From an uncultured Lachnospiraceae bacterium (lineage in GTDB: Bacteria; Bacillota; Clostridia; Lachnospirales; Lachnospiraceae), in assembly GCA_902766825.1 (NCBI GenBank), contig CACXFB010000022.1:1-64000 (forward strand): a DNA stretch of 64,000 bases, given 5' to 3'. A program made the position numbers and the translations under genes. Under the pieces are notes generated by a model. It saw only the letters and a list, made by a program, of their open reading frames with translations. It ran no database searches and was not told where the DNA came from. This document shows positions 43,481 through 52,032 of this stretch, piece after piece (position 1 is the first letter of the stretch; each line of letters begins with the position of its first letter).

Positions 43481-44527
43481 ATGGTTGTAATACGCGCAGA
43501 TGGAAATGAACACATAGGAGCAGGACATATTATGAGATGTCTTTCCATAGCTGAAGAGATTAAAAAAAATGATAAATGCATAGTGTTCGTGATGGCGGAG
43601 GAAAAATTTGAGTCACTGGTAAAAGAAAGGGGATTTGAAACGTTTGTTCTTCACAGTGATTACAGTGATATGAGTAGTGAAGAAGAAATGGTGATTGAAT
43701 ATACGAAGAAGATAAAACCCACTGCCTTGATTGTTGACAGTTATTTCGTCACACCTCATTATCTTGAAAAACTCAGAAAAATTACAAAGCTTATTTATAT
43801 TGATGACCGTATGGAATTTGCCTATGATGTTGATATGATAATTAATTATAATGTTTTTGCAAGAGAGGATTCATATGTAAAATTATATGGTAACTGTGAT
43901 AGGAAAAAGCCACAGTTATTGCTGGGAACATCGTATGCGCCTTTGCGTAAACAGTTTTTAAATTCGAGAATAACCATTAAAGAAAATGTCTCAGATATTT
44001 TAGTTTTATCAGGAGCAACAGATAAACAACATGTTGAGAAAGGATTAATGGAATGGTTAATTCAAGAAAAGAATATGTTAGAAAAATATAGATTTCATTT
44101 TGTAGCAGGTAAATTGAATTCGGATTATGAAAATCTCAAGAAACTGGCTGTTAAAGATAATAATTTATGTATACATTACGATGTTAATGACATGAAATCT
44201 TTAATGTGTCTATGTGATGTTGCTGTTTCAGCTGCAGGAAGTACGTTGTATGAATTATGTGCTTGCGGAATACCTGCCATTACCTATTCGTTTGCAGATA
44301 ATCAGATGCCAGCAGAACACGAATTTGCCAACAGGAAGATTATGTTGTCGGTTGGAGATATTAGAGACAATATAAGATATTTGGAACAGATAATGCAATG
44401 CCTTGAACATTTAATAAATGATTATAAAATGAGATCAGATATGTCTGCAAAAGCATTTGAGCTGGTTGATGGAAAAGGAGCAGGACGTATTGCTGAGTAT
44501 ATATTTAAAAAGCAGAAATTTATATGA
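43481..44527 (+). CDS. pseG: UDP-2,4-diacetamido-2,4,6-trideoxy-altropyranose hydrolase
   Basis: A 348-residue GT28/PseG-like enzyme: IRADGNEHIGAGHIMRCLSIAEEI at the N-terminus with the catalytic His, and AVSAAGSTLYELCACGIPAITYSFADNQ for the UDP site near the C-terminus. It removes UDP before the PseI step. It completes the pathway pseB-C-H-G-I-F in this order: B, C, F, I, H, G. GGGAGG precedes ATG 43481. Confidence 0.9.
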   Translation: MVVIRADGNEHIGAGHIMRCLSIAEEIKKNDKCIVFVMAEEKFESLVKERGFETFVLHSDYSDMSSEEEMVIEYTKKIKPTALIVDSYFVTPHYLEKLRKITKLIYIDDRMEFAYDVDMIINYNVFAREDSYVKLYGNCDRKKPQLLLGTSYAPLRKQFLNSRITIKENVSDILVLSGATDKQHVEKGLMEWLIQEKNMLEKYRFHFVAGKLNSDYENLKKLAVKDNNLCIHYDVNDMKSLMCLCDVAVSAAGSTLYELCACGIPAITYSFADNQMPAEHEFANRKIMLSVGDIRDNIRYLEQIMQCLEHLINDYKMRSDMSAKAFELVDGKGAGRIAEYIFKKQKFI

Positions 44528-44612
44528 TAATTCATAATTAAGAAGTTTGATGTAAAGTAAGTTATTTTGCAGTCTCTTTAATAGTTTCATTAACTCCCAT
44601 TGACAAAAACAA

Positions 44613-44642
44613 TTGACTATACAACAGGGATTTTTTTATAAT
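44613..44642 (+). promoter_or_regulatory. Housekeeping promoter of nfo
   Basis: TTGACT (44613-44618), 18-base spacer, TATAAT (44637-44642), 60 bases ahead of the start. Confidence 0.6.
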
Positions 44643-44701
44643 TACAGTAGTGAGAGTAATATATATTTACTGTTAAAATATTATGAATCAGAGGATTTAC
44701 T

Positions 44702-45604
44702 ATGTCAGATTTATTGATTGGTTCCCATGTGGGAATGAGTGGGAAAGAGATGATGTTAGCTTCTGTTAAGGAAGCGTTAGGATATGGTGCCAATACGTTT
44801 ATGATTTATACGGGGGCACCGCAAAATACACGTAGAAAAGCGCTTGAAGAGTTAAATATTGATGCGGCACTTAAGCTTTGCAACGAGAGTAACATTAAGG
44901 ACATTGTTATTCATGCACCTTATATAATTAATCTTGCAAATACTGTGAAGGAAGATATGTTTGGGTTTGCTACGGATTTTCTGTATAACGAGATAATAAG
45001 GTCGCAGGCTATGGGCAGTAAAGTTATGGTTCTTCATCCGGGCTCGCATGTCGGAGCGGGTGTTGATGCTGGAATTGCACAGATTATTAAGGGGCTTAAC
45101 ATTGTTCTTGAGGAGAAGCATGAGGTTAATATTGCGCTTGAGACTATGGCCGGCAAGGGAAGCGAGATAGGTAGAAGTTTTGAGGAGCTTGCAAGGATTT
45201 ATGATGGAGTTGTTCATAACGACAGACTGAGAGTTTGTTTTGATACGTGTCATACAAACGATGCCGGTTATGATGTGAAAAATGATTTTGATGGTGTTAT
45301 AGAGGAGTTTGATAAGATAATCGGCGCGGACCAGATTGCTGTGTTCCACATTAATGACAGCAAGAATCCGCTTGGAGCGGGCAAGGACAGACATGAAAAT
45401 ATAGGTTTTGGAACAATCGGATTTGATGCGCTCTCATACATTGTTCATCATGAAAGATTTGCTGATGTTCCTAAGATTTTAGAGACGCCTTATGTGATGG
45501 ATGAGAATAAAAAGACTTATCCTCCGTACAAATATGAGATTAAGATGTTAAAAGACAACAAGTTTGACGAGAATGTTCTAAAAGCAATTACAACAGGATG
45601 TTAG
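44702..45604 (+). CDS. nfo: Endonuclease IV (AP endonuclease)
   Basis: A 300-residue AP endonuclease: [14 protein letters not shown] at the start, [54 protein letters not shown] and [31 protein letters not shown] hold the eight His/Asp/Glu zinc ligands. It repairs abasic sites. It has its own promoter. The glycosyltransferase gene follows 39 bases after the stop. Confidence 0.9.
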   Translation: MSDLLIGSHVGMSGKEMMLASVKEALGYGANTFMIYTGAPQNTRRKALEELNIDAALKLCNESNIKDIVIHAPYIINLANTVKEDMFGFATDFLYNEIIRSQAMGSKVMVLHPGSHVGAGVDAGIAQIIKGLNIVLEEKHEVNIALETMAGKGSEIGRSFEELARIYDGVVHNDRLRVCFDTCHTNDAGYDVKNDFDGVIEEFDKIIGADQIAVFHINDSKNPLGAGKDRHENIGFGTIGFDALSYIVHHERFADVPKILETPYVMDENKKTYPPYKYEIKMLKDNKFDENVLKAITTGC

Positions 45605-45643
45605 ATTAACAATTGGCAACGCTGCAGAAAAGAGGATGGGACC

Positions 45644-46717
45644 ATGATAACAGTAAGTATTTGCATGATAGTTAAAAATGAAGAAGACAAGATTGCAAGA
45701 TGTCTTGATTGTATTAAGGATTTTGGTGATGAGATAATAATTGTGGACACCGGTTCGACTGATTCCACTAAGGAGATTGCGGCAAAATATACTGACAAGG
45801 TATATGATTTTGCATGGGTGGATGATTTTGCGGCTGCGAGAAATTATTCATTTTCATTGGCGACAATGGATTACATTTACTCAGCCGATGCCGATGAGAT
45901 TGTTGATGAAATGAACAGGAAAAAGATGATGCAGTTAAAGGAAGTATTGCTTCCGGAGATTGAGATTGTACAGATGAATTATACCAACCAGCTGGAGTTT
46001 GGCTCTACGTATAATTATGACAGCGAGCCAAGACCAAAGCTTTTTAAGAGATTAAGAACATTTGAATGGCAGGATCCGATTCATGAGACAATAAGAACAT
46101 TTCCTGTGATATACGATAGTGATATTGATATTATTCACAAGCCTCACGAGCCTCATCACAAGAGAGATTTTGCAGTGTTTAAGAAGATTATTAAGGAAGC
46201 CGGGGCAAATGGAGCTAAAGGACAATGTGGCGTATATGATAATGACGGCAATGATGTCCTGAGACTGACAGCAGGGCTTACTCGTAATGCAAGAACGATG
46301 TATGTTAAGGAGCTTTTGCAAAAGGGAGAAGATTCGGATTTCCTGGATGCGCTTGGTTTCTTTAAGGGGATGGCTGATGCGGGGATACTGGAACTTCGTG
46401 AGTTAAATGAAGCAGTGTGCGTTATAGCAAAATGTGCCCTTATCAGAAATGATGCAGCAATGCTTATGAAATATGTTTTAAAAAATCTGTGTGATACTCC
46501 TTGTAGCGAGATTTGTGTGATTATCGGTGAGTATTATTACAGACAGGGTGATTTTAACGAAGCATATGTGTGGTTTTATAACGGAGCATATGAGACAGAG
46601 CCACTTTTGGTTGTTAAATACAAGGAAGAGCATTCAATCAGAGGGCTTATCAGGTGCTGTGAGAGAATGGGCGATTTTGAGCAGGCAAAGAAACTGGAGA
46701 TGAACATTGGCAGATAA
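45644..46717 (+). CDS. Family 2 glycosyltransferase with helical C-terminal part
   Basis: A 357-residue protein with a GT2 N-terminal domain: SICMIVKNEEDKIARCLDCI, EIIIVDTGSTDSTKEIA, FAWVDDFAAARNYSFSLA, YSADADEI (DxD). The C-terminal half is a TPR-like helical repeat (about 230-357). Such enzymes act on surface polysaccharides or lipids at the cytoplasmic face. It overlaps glf by 11 bases, so the two are likely in one pathway. GAGGATGGGACC precedes ATG 45644. Confidence 0.75.
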   Translation: MITVSICMIVKNEEDKIARCLDCIKDFGDEIIIVDTGSTDSTKEIAAKYTDKVYDFAWVDDFAAARNYSFSLATMDYIYSADADEIVDEMNRKKMMQLKEVLLPEIEIVQMNYTNQLEFGSTYNYDSEPRPKLFKRLRTFEWQDPIHETIRTFPVIYDSDIDIIHKPHEPHHKRDFAVFKKIIKEAGANGAKGQCGVYDNDGNDVLRLTAGLTRNARTMYVKELLQKGEDSDFLDALGFFKGMADAGILELRELNEAVCVIAKCALIRNDAAMLMKYVLKNLCDTPCSEICVIIGEYYYRQGDFNEAYVWFYNGAYETEPLLVVKYKEEHSIRGLIRCCERMGDFEQAKKLEMNIGR

Positions 46718-47918
46718 TTTTGTAGAATATGATTATTTAATAGTTGGTGCAGGTTTGTTTGGTGCAACCTGTGCCAATCTGCTTACTAAGGCGGGAAAGA
46801 AATGTCTGGTGTTAGATAAGCGTGATCACATTGCAGGCATGGCCTACACACAGGAAGTAGAGGGGATTGTGGTTCATAAGTACGGTCCGCACATTTTCCA
46901 TACAAATGATGAACTGGTGTGGAAGTATGTCAACAGGTTTGCCAAGTTCAATCGCTTTACCAACTGTCCGATTGCAAAATATAAGGATGAGGTGTATAAC
47001 CTGCCAATCAACATGAATACTTTCTACAGATTGTGGGATGTGGTAAATCCCAACCAGGCAAGGATGATGGTGGAAGCGCAGGTAAAGGAGTATCTTAAAG
47101 AGTATGAAAGGCAAAAGCCACAGCGTTTTCGAAAAGGTAAAGTCTTTCGCCCGGAAAACCTGGAAGAACAGGCAATTCTTATGTTTGGCACGGACATTTA
47201 TAACAAGATTATAAAAGAGTACAGTGAGAAGAAATGGGGCAAAAAAGTAACGAAGCTCCCACCTGAGATTGCAGGTCATCTTACCTTAAGATATGATTAC
47301 AACAACGATTACTATGATGATATGTATCAGGGTATTCCTGTAGGTGGTTATACCGAGATGGTAAGGAAAATGCTGTTGGGAATTGAAGTGCGACTTGGGA
47401 AAGATTTTTTTGCAAACAGAAAAGAGTGGGAGACGAAAGCGTATAAGATTATTTATTCCGGACCGCTTGATGAATTTTATGACTGCTGTTATGGAAAACT
47501 TGAATACACGACGTTAAGGTATGAGGAGGAAGTACTGGAATTGCCGGATTATCAGGGAAATGCAGTGGTATATTACACAAGTGATGATGTTCCTTACACC
47601 AGGATAATCGAGCATAAATATTTTGAAGCGCCGCGTCACAGACAGCAGATGACTTATGTGTACGATGAACCAAGATTTCAGGGTTCGCCCGTGCCGCAAA
47701 GAACGGTTATTACAAGAGAATACTCACAGGAGTTTCATAAGGGAATGGAACCGTTGTACCCGGTAAATGACAAATACAACGAGGGTGTGGCTGGGCTTTA
47801 TATGGATAAGGCAAAGAAAGAGAATAGAGTGTTTATAGGAGGACGCCTGGGAAGTTATAAATATTACAATATGGCCGAGGTGATTAAAGAGGCAATGGAG
47901 TTGGTGAGGGGGATATGA
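46707..47918 (+). CDS. glf: UDP-galactopyranose mutase
   Basis: A 403-residue flavoenzyme with the FAD Rossmann motif YDYLIVGAGLFGATCANLL and YGPHIFHTNDELVWKYVNRF, then the UDP-sugar segment PVGGYTEMVRKML and FIGGRLGSYKYYNM. It converts UDP-galactopyranose to the furanose form. TTG 46707 follows GGAGATGAACA. It makes the galactofuranose donor probably used by the coupled GT2 enzyme. Confidence 0.9.
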   Translation: MADNFVEYDYLIVGAGLFGATCANLLTKAGKKCLVLDKRDHIAGMAYTQEVEGIVVHKYGPHIFHTNDELVWKYVNRFAKFNRFTNCPIAKYKDEVYNLPINMNTFYRLWDVVNPNQARMMVEAQVKEYLKEYERQKPQRFRKGKVFRPENLEEQAILMFGTDIYNKIIKEYSEKKWGKKVTKLPPEIAGHLTLRYDYNNDYYDDMYQGIPVGGYTEMVRKMLLGIEVRLGKDFFANRKEWETKAYKIIYSGPLDEFYDCCYGKLEYTTLRYEEEVLELPDYQGNAVVYYTSDDVPYTRIIEHKYFEAPRHRQQMTYVYDEPRFQGSPVPQRTVITREYSQEFHKGMEPLYPVNDKYNEGVAGLYMDKAKKENRVFIGGRLGSYKYYNMAEVIKEAMELVRGI

Positions 47919-47935
47919 AAAGAAGGAAAGAGTGT

Positions 47936-47964
47936 TTGACATAAGATATATTAGATGTTAATAT
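47936..47964 (+). promoter_or_regulatory. Promoter of the antisense RNA of the type I toxin locus
   Basis: TTGACA (47936-47941), 17-base spacer, TAATAT (47959-47964), an almost ideal housekeeping promoter with no coding frame behind it. Confidence 0.75.
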
Positions 47965-47970
47965 ATAAAA

Positions 47971-48050
47971 AAAGGTGCTACCGATGACGGTTCGCCTGTA
48001 AATTATGTTATGATGACCGCACAATTTTCAAGGCTGGGCGGTCATCTTTT
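47971..48050 (+). ncRNA. Candidate antisense RNA (type I antitoxin)
   Basis: Expected transcript from about 47971, ending at a hairpin GATGACCGC (48012-48020) with GCGGTCATC (48038-48046) and TTTT. It would be about 80 bases and overlaps the 3' end of the minus-strand toxin ORF, including its stop. No protein is encoded. Confidence 0.6.
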
Positions 48051-48272
48051 CGTCTTGGAATCGTGCTGTCCATGCACATAACCAAGACCGTAAAAAGTTG
48101 CACAGCAACAAATCACTGATATTATGTCGGTTAAAGTTAGCATAGACACATTCCTCCTTTCCATTAGAATCCCGATAAGGGTTTTATGTAATGAATAGTC
48201 ATTACATATGGAATGGAGAAGTATAAATTCTCCGCAAAAAGCGAACCGCCATCGTCATATTGATAGCACCTT
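47972..48272. repeat. Inverted repeat flanking the toxin locus
   Basis: AAGGTGCTACCGATGACGG... (47972-47996) and its near inverse at 48241-48272 (with a small insertion, GATGGCGGTTCGC) flank the locus, so both RNAs start with a similar 5' sequence. Confidence 0.65.
48042..48143 (-). CDS. Small hydrophobic peptide, candidate type I toxin
   Basis: A 33-residue peptide: MLTLTDIISVICCCATFYGLGYVHG then a charged tail HDSKTKR. One membrane helix (residues about 3-23) plus a basic/charged C-terminus is the form of holin-like type I toxins. AAAGGAGG lies 9 bases upstream on the minus strand. A promoter is at 48321-48293 and the stop lies inside the antisense terminator stem. It was not found by length-based gene calling. 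Function is inferred from architecture; the family is not named. Confidence 0.6.
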   Translation of the reverse strand: MLTLTDIISVICCCATFYGLGYVHGQHDSKTKR

Positions 48273-48292
48273 GAGGTAAAACCTCGAAATAC

Positions 48293-48321
48293 ATTCTAAC
48301 AAATATCATAGACATAATCAA
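48293..48321 (-). promoter_or_regulatory. Promoter of the type I toxin mRNA
   Basis: On the minus strand: TTGATT (48321-48316), 17-base spacer, TAGAAT (48298-48293), giving a leader of about 140 bases with a small GAGGT/ACCTC hairpin at its 5' end. Confidence 0.6.
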
Positions 48322-48374
48322 TAAGTATGGTGGAAGAATTATAAAAAACTAAATGTATATAAATAAAAAATTTA

Positions 48375-48402
48375 ACGGCATAGATTATTAAATCTATGCC
48401 GT
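48375..48402 (-). terminator. pyrG terminator
   Basis: ACGGCATAGATT (48375-48386), loop ATTA, AATCTATGCCGT (48391-48402); the minus-strand transcript then runs into a T-rich stretch. The hairpin could also work on the plus strand. Confidence 0.8.
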
Positions 48403-48414
48403 AAATTTTTATAA

Positions 48415-50022
48415 TTATTTATTTTCAAGTGAAGCTTTTATAAATCCTGCAAACAGTGGATGTGGTCTGTTTGGTCTTGATTTGAATTCAGGATGTGCCT
48501 GAGTTGCAACAAACCAAGGATGATTTTCTTTTGAAAGCTCTATCATCTCTACAATTCTTCCGTCAGGAGATATTCCTGAAAGATTCATGCCGTTCTTTGT
48601 AAGGTCTTCACGATAATAGTTGTTAACTTCATATCTGTGACGATGTCTTTCGTGAATTTGTTTTTCACCGTAAAGTGATAATGCAATACTGTCATCTGCA
48701 AGTACACATGGATAAGAACCAAGTCTTAAAGTACCACCGATATCTTCAATGCCTTCTTTGTCTGGCATAATGTGAATTACAGGGTGAGTTGTCTGTGGAT
48801 CAAACTCTCCTGAATGAGCATCATCAAAACCGATTACGTTGCGGGCAAATTCAACAATTGTAAGCTGCATTCCAAGGCAAAGGCCAAGGTATGGAACACG
48901 ATTTGTTCTTGCGTACTCGATTGAATAAAGCATTCCGTCGATTCCTCTGTTACCAAATCCACCAGGAACAATGATTCCGGATACGTCACCTAAAATATCG
49001 GCAACATTTTCTTTAGTAACTGTCTCTGAATCAACCCATTTAATTGTAACGTTAGCATTGTTAGCAACAGCACCATGTTTAAGTGCTTCAACAACGCTTA
49101 TATATGCATCATGTAACTGAGTGTATTTTCCGACAAGGGCAACAGTAACTTCCTTTGTAGGATTCTTGAGATTGTTAACCATCTGCTCCCATTCTGTAAG
49201 GTCAGGAGTAGGACAATCAAGATGAAGTGACTCGCATACAACATCTGCAAGATGTTCCTTTTCCATTGCAAGAGGTGCCTCGTAAAGAGTCTCTACATCA
49301 AGGTTCTGAAGAACATGATTCTTAGGAACGTTACAGAAGAGGGAAATCTTATCCTTGATTCCTTTTTCAAGAGGAACTTCGGTACGACATACGATGATGT
49401 CAGGCTGAATACCCATTCCCTGAAGCTCCTTAACGCTTGCCTGTGTTGGCTTTGTCTTCAACTCGCCTGAAGCGTGAAGGTAAGGCATAAGTTTTACATG
49501 TATAAGTATGCAGTTGTCATGTCCGACATCCTGCTGGAACTGTCTGATTGACTCAAGGAAAGGCTGACTCTCAATGTCACCCACAGTTCCACCAACTTCT
49601 ATAATTGCAATGTTAGTGTCCGGATCACCATCATTTCTGTAAAAACGACTCTTAATCTCATTAGTGATGTGAGGGATAACCTGAACAGTTCCTCCGCCAA
49701 AATCACCACGACGTTCTTTCTGAATAACTGACCAGTAAACTTTACCGGTAGTTACATTTGATTTTTTATCAAGACTCTCATCTATGAATCTCTCATAATG
49801 ACCAAGGTCAAGGTCAGTCTCTGCACCATCGTCGGTTACGAAAACTTCACCGTGCTGAATTGGGTTCATTGTTCCCGGGTCAATATTAAGATAAGGGTCA
49901 AATTTTTGCATTGTTACCTTGTAACCACGAGCTTTTAAAAGTCTTCCAAGAGACGCTGCCGTGATTCCTTTTCCGAGACCAGATACTACGCCACCTGTCA
50001 CAAATACGTATTTTACAGCCAT
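48415..50022 (-). CDS. pyrG: CTP synthase
   Basis: A 535-residue enzyme: an N-terminal synthetase domain ([27 protein letters not shown]-loop) and a C-terminal class I glutaminase with the catalytic Cys in [10 protein letters not shown] (about residue 380) and His/Glu in [10 protein letters not shown]. It makes CTP from UTP and glutamine. ATG 50022 is 5 bases after GGAGG; the upstream ATG 50034 overlaps that site. A promoter lies on the minus strand at 50122-50093 and a terminator past the end. Confidence 0.95.
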   Translation of the reverse strand: MAVKYVFVTGGVVSGLGKGITAASLGRLLKARGYKVTMQKFDPYLNIDPGTMNPIQHGEVFVTDDGAETDLDLGHYERFIDESLDKKSNVTTGKVYWSVIQKERRGDFGGGTVQVIPHITNEIKSRFYRNDGDPDTNIAIIEVGGTVGDIESQPFLESIRQFQQDVGHDNCILIHVKLMPYLHASGELKTKPTQASVKELQGMGIQPDIIVCRTEVPLEKGIKDKISLFCNVPKNHVLQNLDVETLYEAPLAMEKEHLADVVCESLHLDCPTPDLTEWEQMVNNLKNPTKEVTVALVGKYTQLHDAYISVVEALKHGAVANNANVTIKWVDSETVTKENVADILGDVSGIIVPGGFGNRGIDGMLYSIEYARTNRVPYLGLCLGMQLTIVEFARNVIGFDDAHSGEFDPQTTHPVIHIMPDKEGIEDIGGTLRLGSYPCVLADDSIALSLYGEKQIHERHRHRYEVNNYYREDLTKNGMNLSGISPDGRIVEMIELSKENHPWFVATQAHPEFKSRPNRPHPLFAGFIKASLENK

Positions 50023-50092
50023 GTTTTCCTCCATTCGTTAAAGTAATTATCTATGAAAATATTTATATAGTGCGTTAAAACATAACTTATTC

Positions 50093-50122
50093 ATTATAAC
50101 GCATGGTTTAAGTGGCAGTCAA
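50093..50122 (-). promoter_or_regulatory. Promoter of pyrG
   Basis: On the minus strand: TTGACT (50122-50117), 18-base spacer, TATAAT (50098-50093), 71 bases from the start codon. Confidence 0.6.
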
Positions 50123-50220
50123 TAAGGCTTGACCAAAAATCTTATTGAAAATGTTACCTTAAATGATGCGCTTCGTTGGTGAAAATGTTGTGTACGTGTT
50201 GAATGTGGTAAAAAATGTTG

Positions 50221-50249
50221 TTGACATATGAGACTACATGCTGTAGTAT
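50221..50249 (+). promoter_or_regulatory. blaI promoter
   Basis: TTGACA (50221-50226), 17-base spacer, TAGTAT (50244-50249), covered by the first operator. Confidence 0.8.
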
Positions 50250-50273
50250 ATACACAGACTACAAAATGTAGTC
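50233..50273. promoter_or_regulatory. BlaI/MecI-type double operator
   Basis: ACTACATGCTGTAGT (50233-50247) and GACTACAAAATGTAGTC (50257-50273) are two ACTACA/TGTAGT palindromes 25 bases apart, matching BlaI/MecI operators. The first covers the promoter's -10 box. Confidence 0.85.
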
Positions 50274-50293
50274 CCAAGAAAGGAGTGTTTTAA

Positions 50294-50656
50294 ATGCCGG
50301 ATATTCAGATGGGTTTGGTTGAAAGCCAGTTTGCAGATATTATTTGGGCGAATGAGCCGATTAAGACTTCAGAGCTTGTAAAGATAGCGGAAGCTGATTT
50401 TACATGGAAACGTACAACAACACACACGGTTATCAAGAGGCTGTGCGAGAAAGGTCTCTTTGTTAACAACAAAGGAACAGTAACTTCGATTATCAGCAGG
50501 GATGAATTCTACTCTATGCAAAGCAGGCAGTTTGTTGAGAATTCATTTAAAGGTTCATTGCCTGCATTTATTGCCGCATTTACAAAAGCGGGTGGCATAA
50601 GTGCCAAGGAGGCGGAGGATATAAGAAAGATAATTGACAGTATTGAGGAGGAGTAG
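50294..50656 (+). CDS. blaI: BlaI/MecI-family transcriptional repressor
   Basis: A 120-residue winged-helix repressor: SQFADIIWANEPIKTSELVKIAEADFTWKRTTTHTVIKRLCEKGLFVNNKGTVTSIISRDEF, the BlaI DNA-binding domain, and a dimerisation helix at the C-terminus with the usual Asn-Phe-like cleavage region. It is 20 bases after its own operator pair and one base before the first sensor gene. It is inactivated by proteolysis when a BlaR1-type receptor signals. Confidence 0.9.
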   Translation: MPDIQMGLVESQFADIIWANEPIKTSELVKIAEADFTWKRTTTHTVIKRLCEKGLFVNNKGTVTSIISRDEFYSMQSRQFVENSFKGSLPAFIAAFTKAGGISAKEAEDIRKIIDSIEEE

Positions 50657-50657
50657 T

Positions 50658-51992
50658 ATGGAGAGTTTTAAGTATCTGATTATATGGATAGCAACAAAAG
50701 TTGTGAATAACAGTTTGCTTTCAATCAGTCTGATACTAAGCGTTATTGTTTTAAGGTTTATTATTAACAGGTTCTTTAAAGACAAGGTTGCAAGATGGGT
50801 TATGCCTGTATTGTGGGGATTGGTTGGGTTAAAGCTTATGATTCCTGTTGATTTTGGAAGGTGTATAGGTGTCACGTCAAGTGAAGAAGCACTATTCTTA
50901 ATCAGGAAGGAAAACAATCCGTTGTTTATGAGTATAGGAACGGAACAGTTACATAATTTTTTTAGTCAGAGTATTTCAAAAATCAATAGTTATAGTTTAG
51001 TAACGATGTTTGAAGTTGTGTGGAGTGTTGGTGTGGTAGCAATGTTAATCTATTGTTTTGTTGGATATGTTTGGTTAAAAAGAGGCATTAATGAAGCAGT
51101 TCCCACAGTATGGAGTAATGTTCGTATGTGCGATAAGGTTAAGCAACCATTCATTGTAGGGGTTTTTAATCCTATAGTATATATGCCTTCTGATGTTACA
51201 GACAGGGAGTTTAATTATATAGTAGAGCATGAACATGCTCATATAGAGAGAAGAGATAATATAAGAAAATTTGTTGGTTACATAATACTTTGTATTCATT
51301 GGTTTAACCCGTTGGTATGGGTGGCATATTTTCTGTTATGTAAGGATATTGAGCTTGCCTGTGATGAAAGAGCTGTTGCACATTATGATGTATCTGAGAA
51401 AAAAACTTATGCAAATATTCTTTTGGATTGGAGTGCAGGTACAAGGGCTGCTTTAGCCGGACCGCTTGCGTTTGGTGAAATCGGGGTAAAGGAACGAGTA
51501 AAAGTAGTTGTTGCTAATAAAGATTCGAAAAGAAAAACACAGATTGTATCTGCCATGATATGTGTGTTTGTAGCCTTATGTACCATATTGCACCCGGATA
51601 ACGCAAAGGCGGCTTTGTGGGCACAAAGAACTGCAGGTTTTTTTAATCATCCGACAGGATGTAAGGAGGAATCTGAAATATTTACGCAGGACGAGTTGGA
51701 TGCTGCGCTAAAAGAGGCAGTTGCTTATTGCAAGGATTGTAGAAGTATTGGCTTTTATCCGGTAAATGTATTTTATGGCGGAGATGATTGCTTTGAAAAA
51801 AAAGAGTGTTGCAGAATATATGGTGCAGATGAGAAAGATTTGATGATTTTTTATTCTACATATTATAACAGCTGGGTTGGAGGAACTTTAGTTTTAGACC
51901 AAGGGAAGTATAGTCAGTATGAGATTGAAATTATTTTATTAAGAAATGAGAAAAATGAGTGGGAAGTAGTCTCGATAAGTGAATTCGGATGA
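50658..51992 (+). CDS. BlaR1/MecR1-family M56 sensor peptidase, copy 1
   Basis: A 444-residue membrane peptidase with four membrane segments (about 5-25, 35-55, 110-135, 300-320) and the HExxH site in YIVEHEHAHIERRDN, followed by IELACDERAV. The extracellular C-terminal part (about 320-444) is short and has no penicillin-binding SxxK, so it does not sense beta-lactams directly as BlaR1 does. ATG 50658 follows GAGGAGGAG. It is coupled to blaI. The input signal is unknown. Confidence 0.8.
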   Translation: MESFKYLIIWIATKVVNNSLLSISLILSVIVLRFIINRFFKDKVARWVMPVLWGLVGLKLMIPVDFGRCIGVTSSEEALFLIRKENNPLFMSIGTEQLHNFFSQSISKINSYSLVTMFEVVWSVGVVAMLIYCFVGYVWLKRGINEAVPTVWSNVRMCDKVKQPFIVGVFNPIVYMPSDVTDREFNYIVEHEHAHIERRDNIRKFVGYIILCIHWFNPLVWVAYFLLCKDIELACDERAVAHYDVSEKKTYANILLDWSAGTRAALAGPLAFGEIGVKERVKVVVANKDSKRKTQIVSAMICVFVALCTILHPDNAKAALWAQRTAGFFNHPTGCKEESEIFTQDELDAALKEAVAYCKDCRSIGFYPVNVFYGGDDCFEKKECCRIYGADEKDLMIFYSTYYNSWVGGTLVLDQGKYSQYEIEIILLRNEKNEWEVVSISEFG

Positions 51993-52032
51993 TGTATATG
52001 TCGGATGATGATATCGGAAAGGAGGAAGATTA

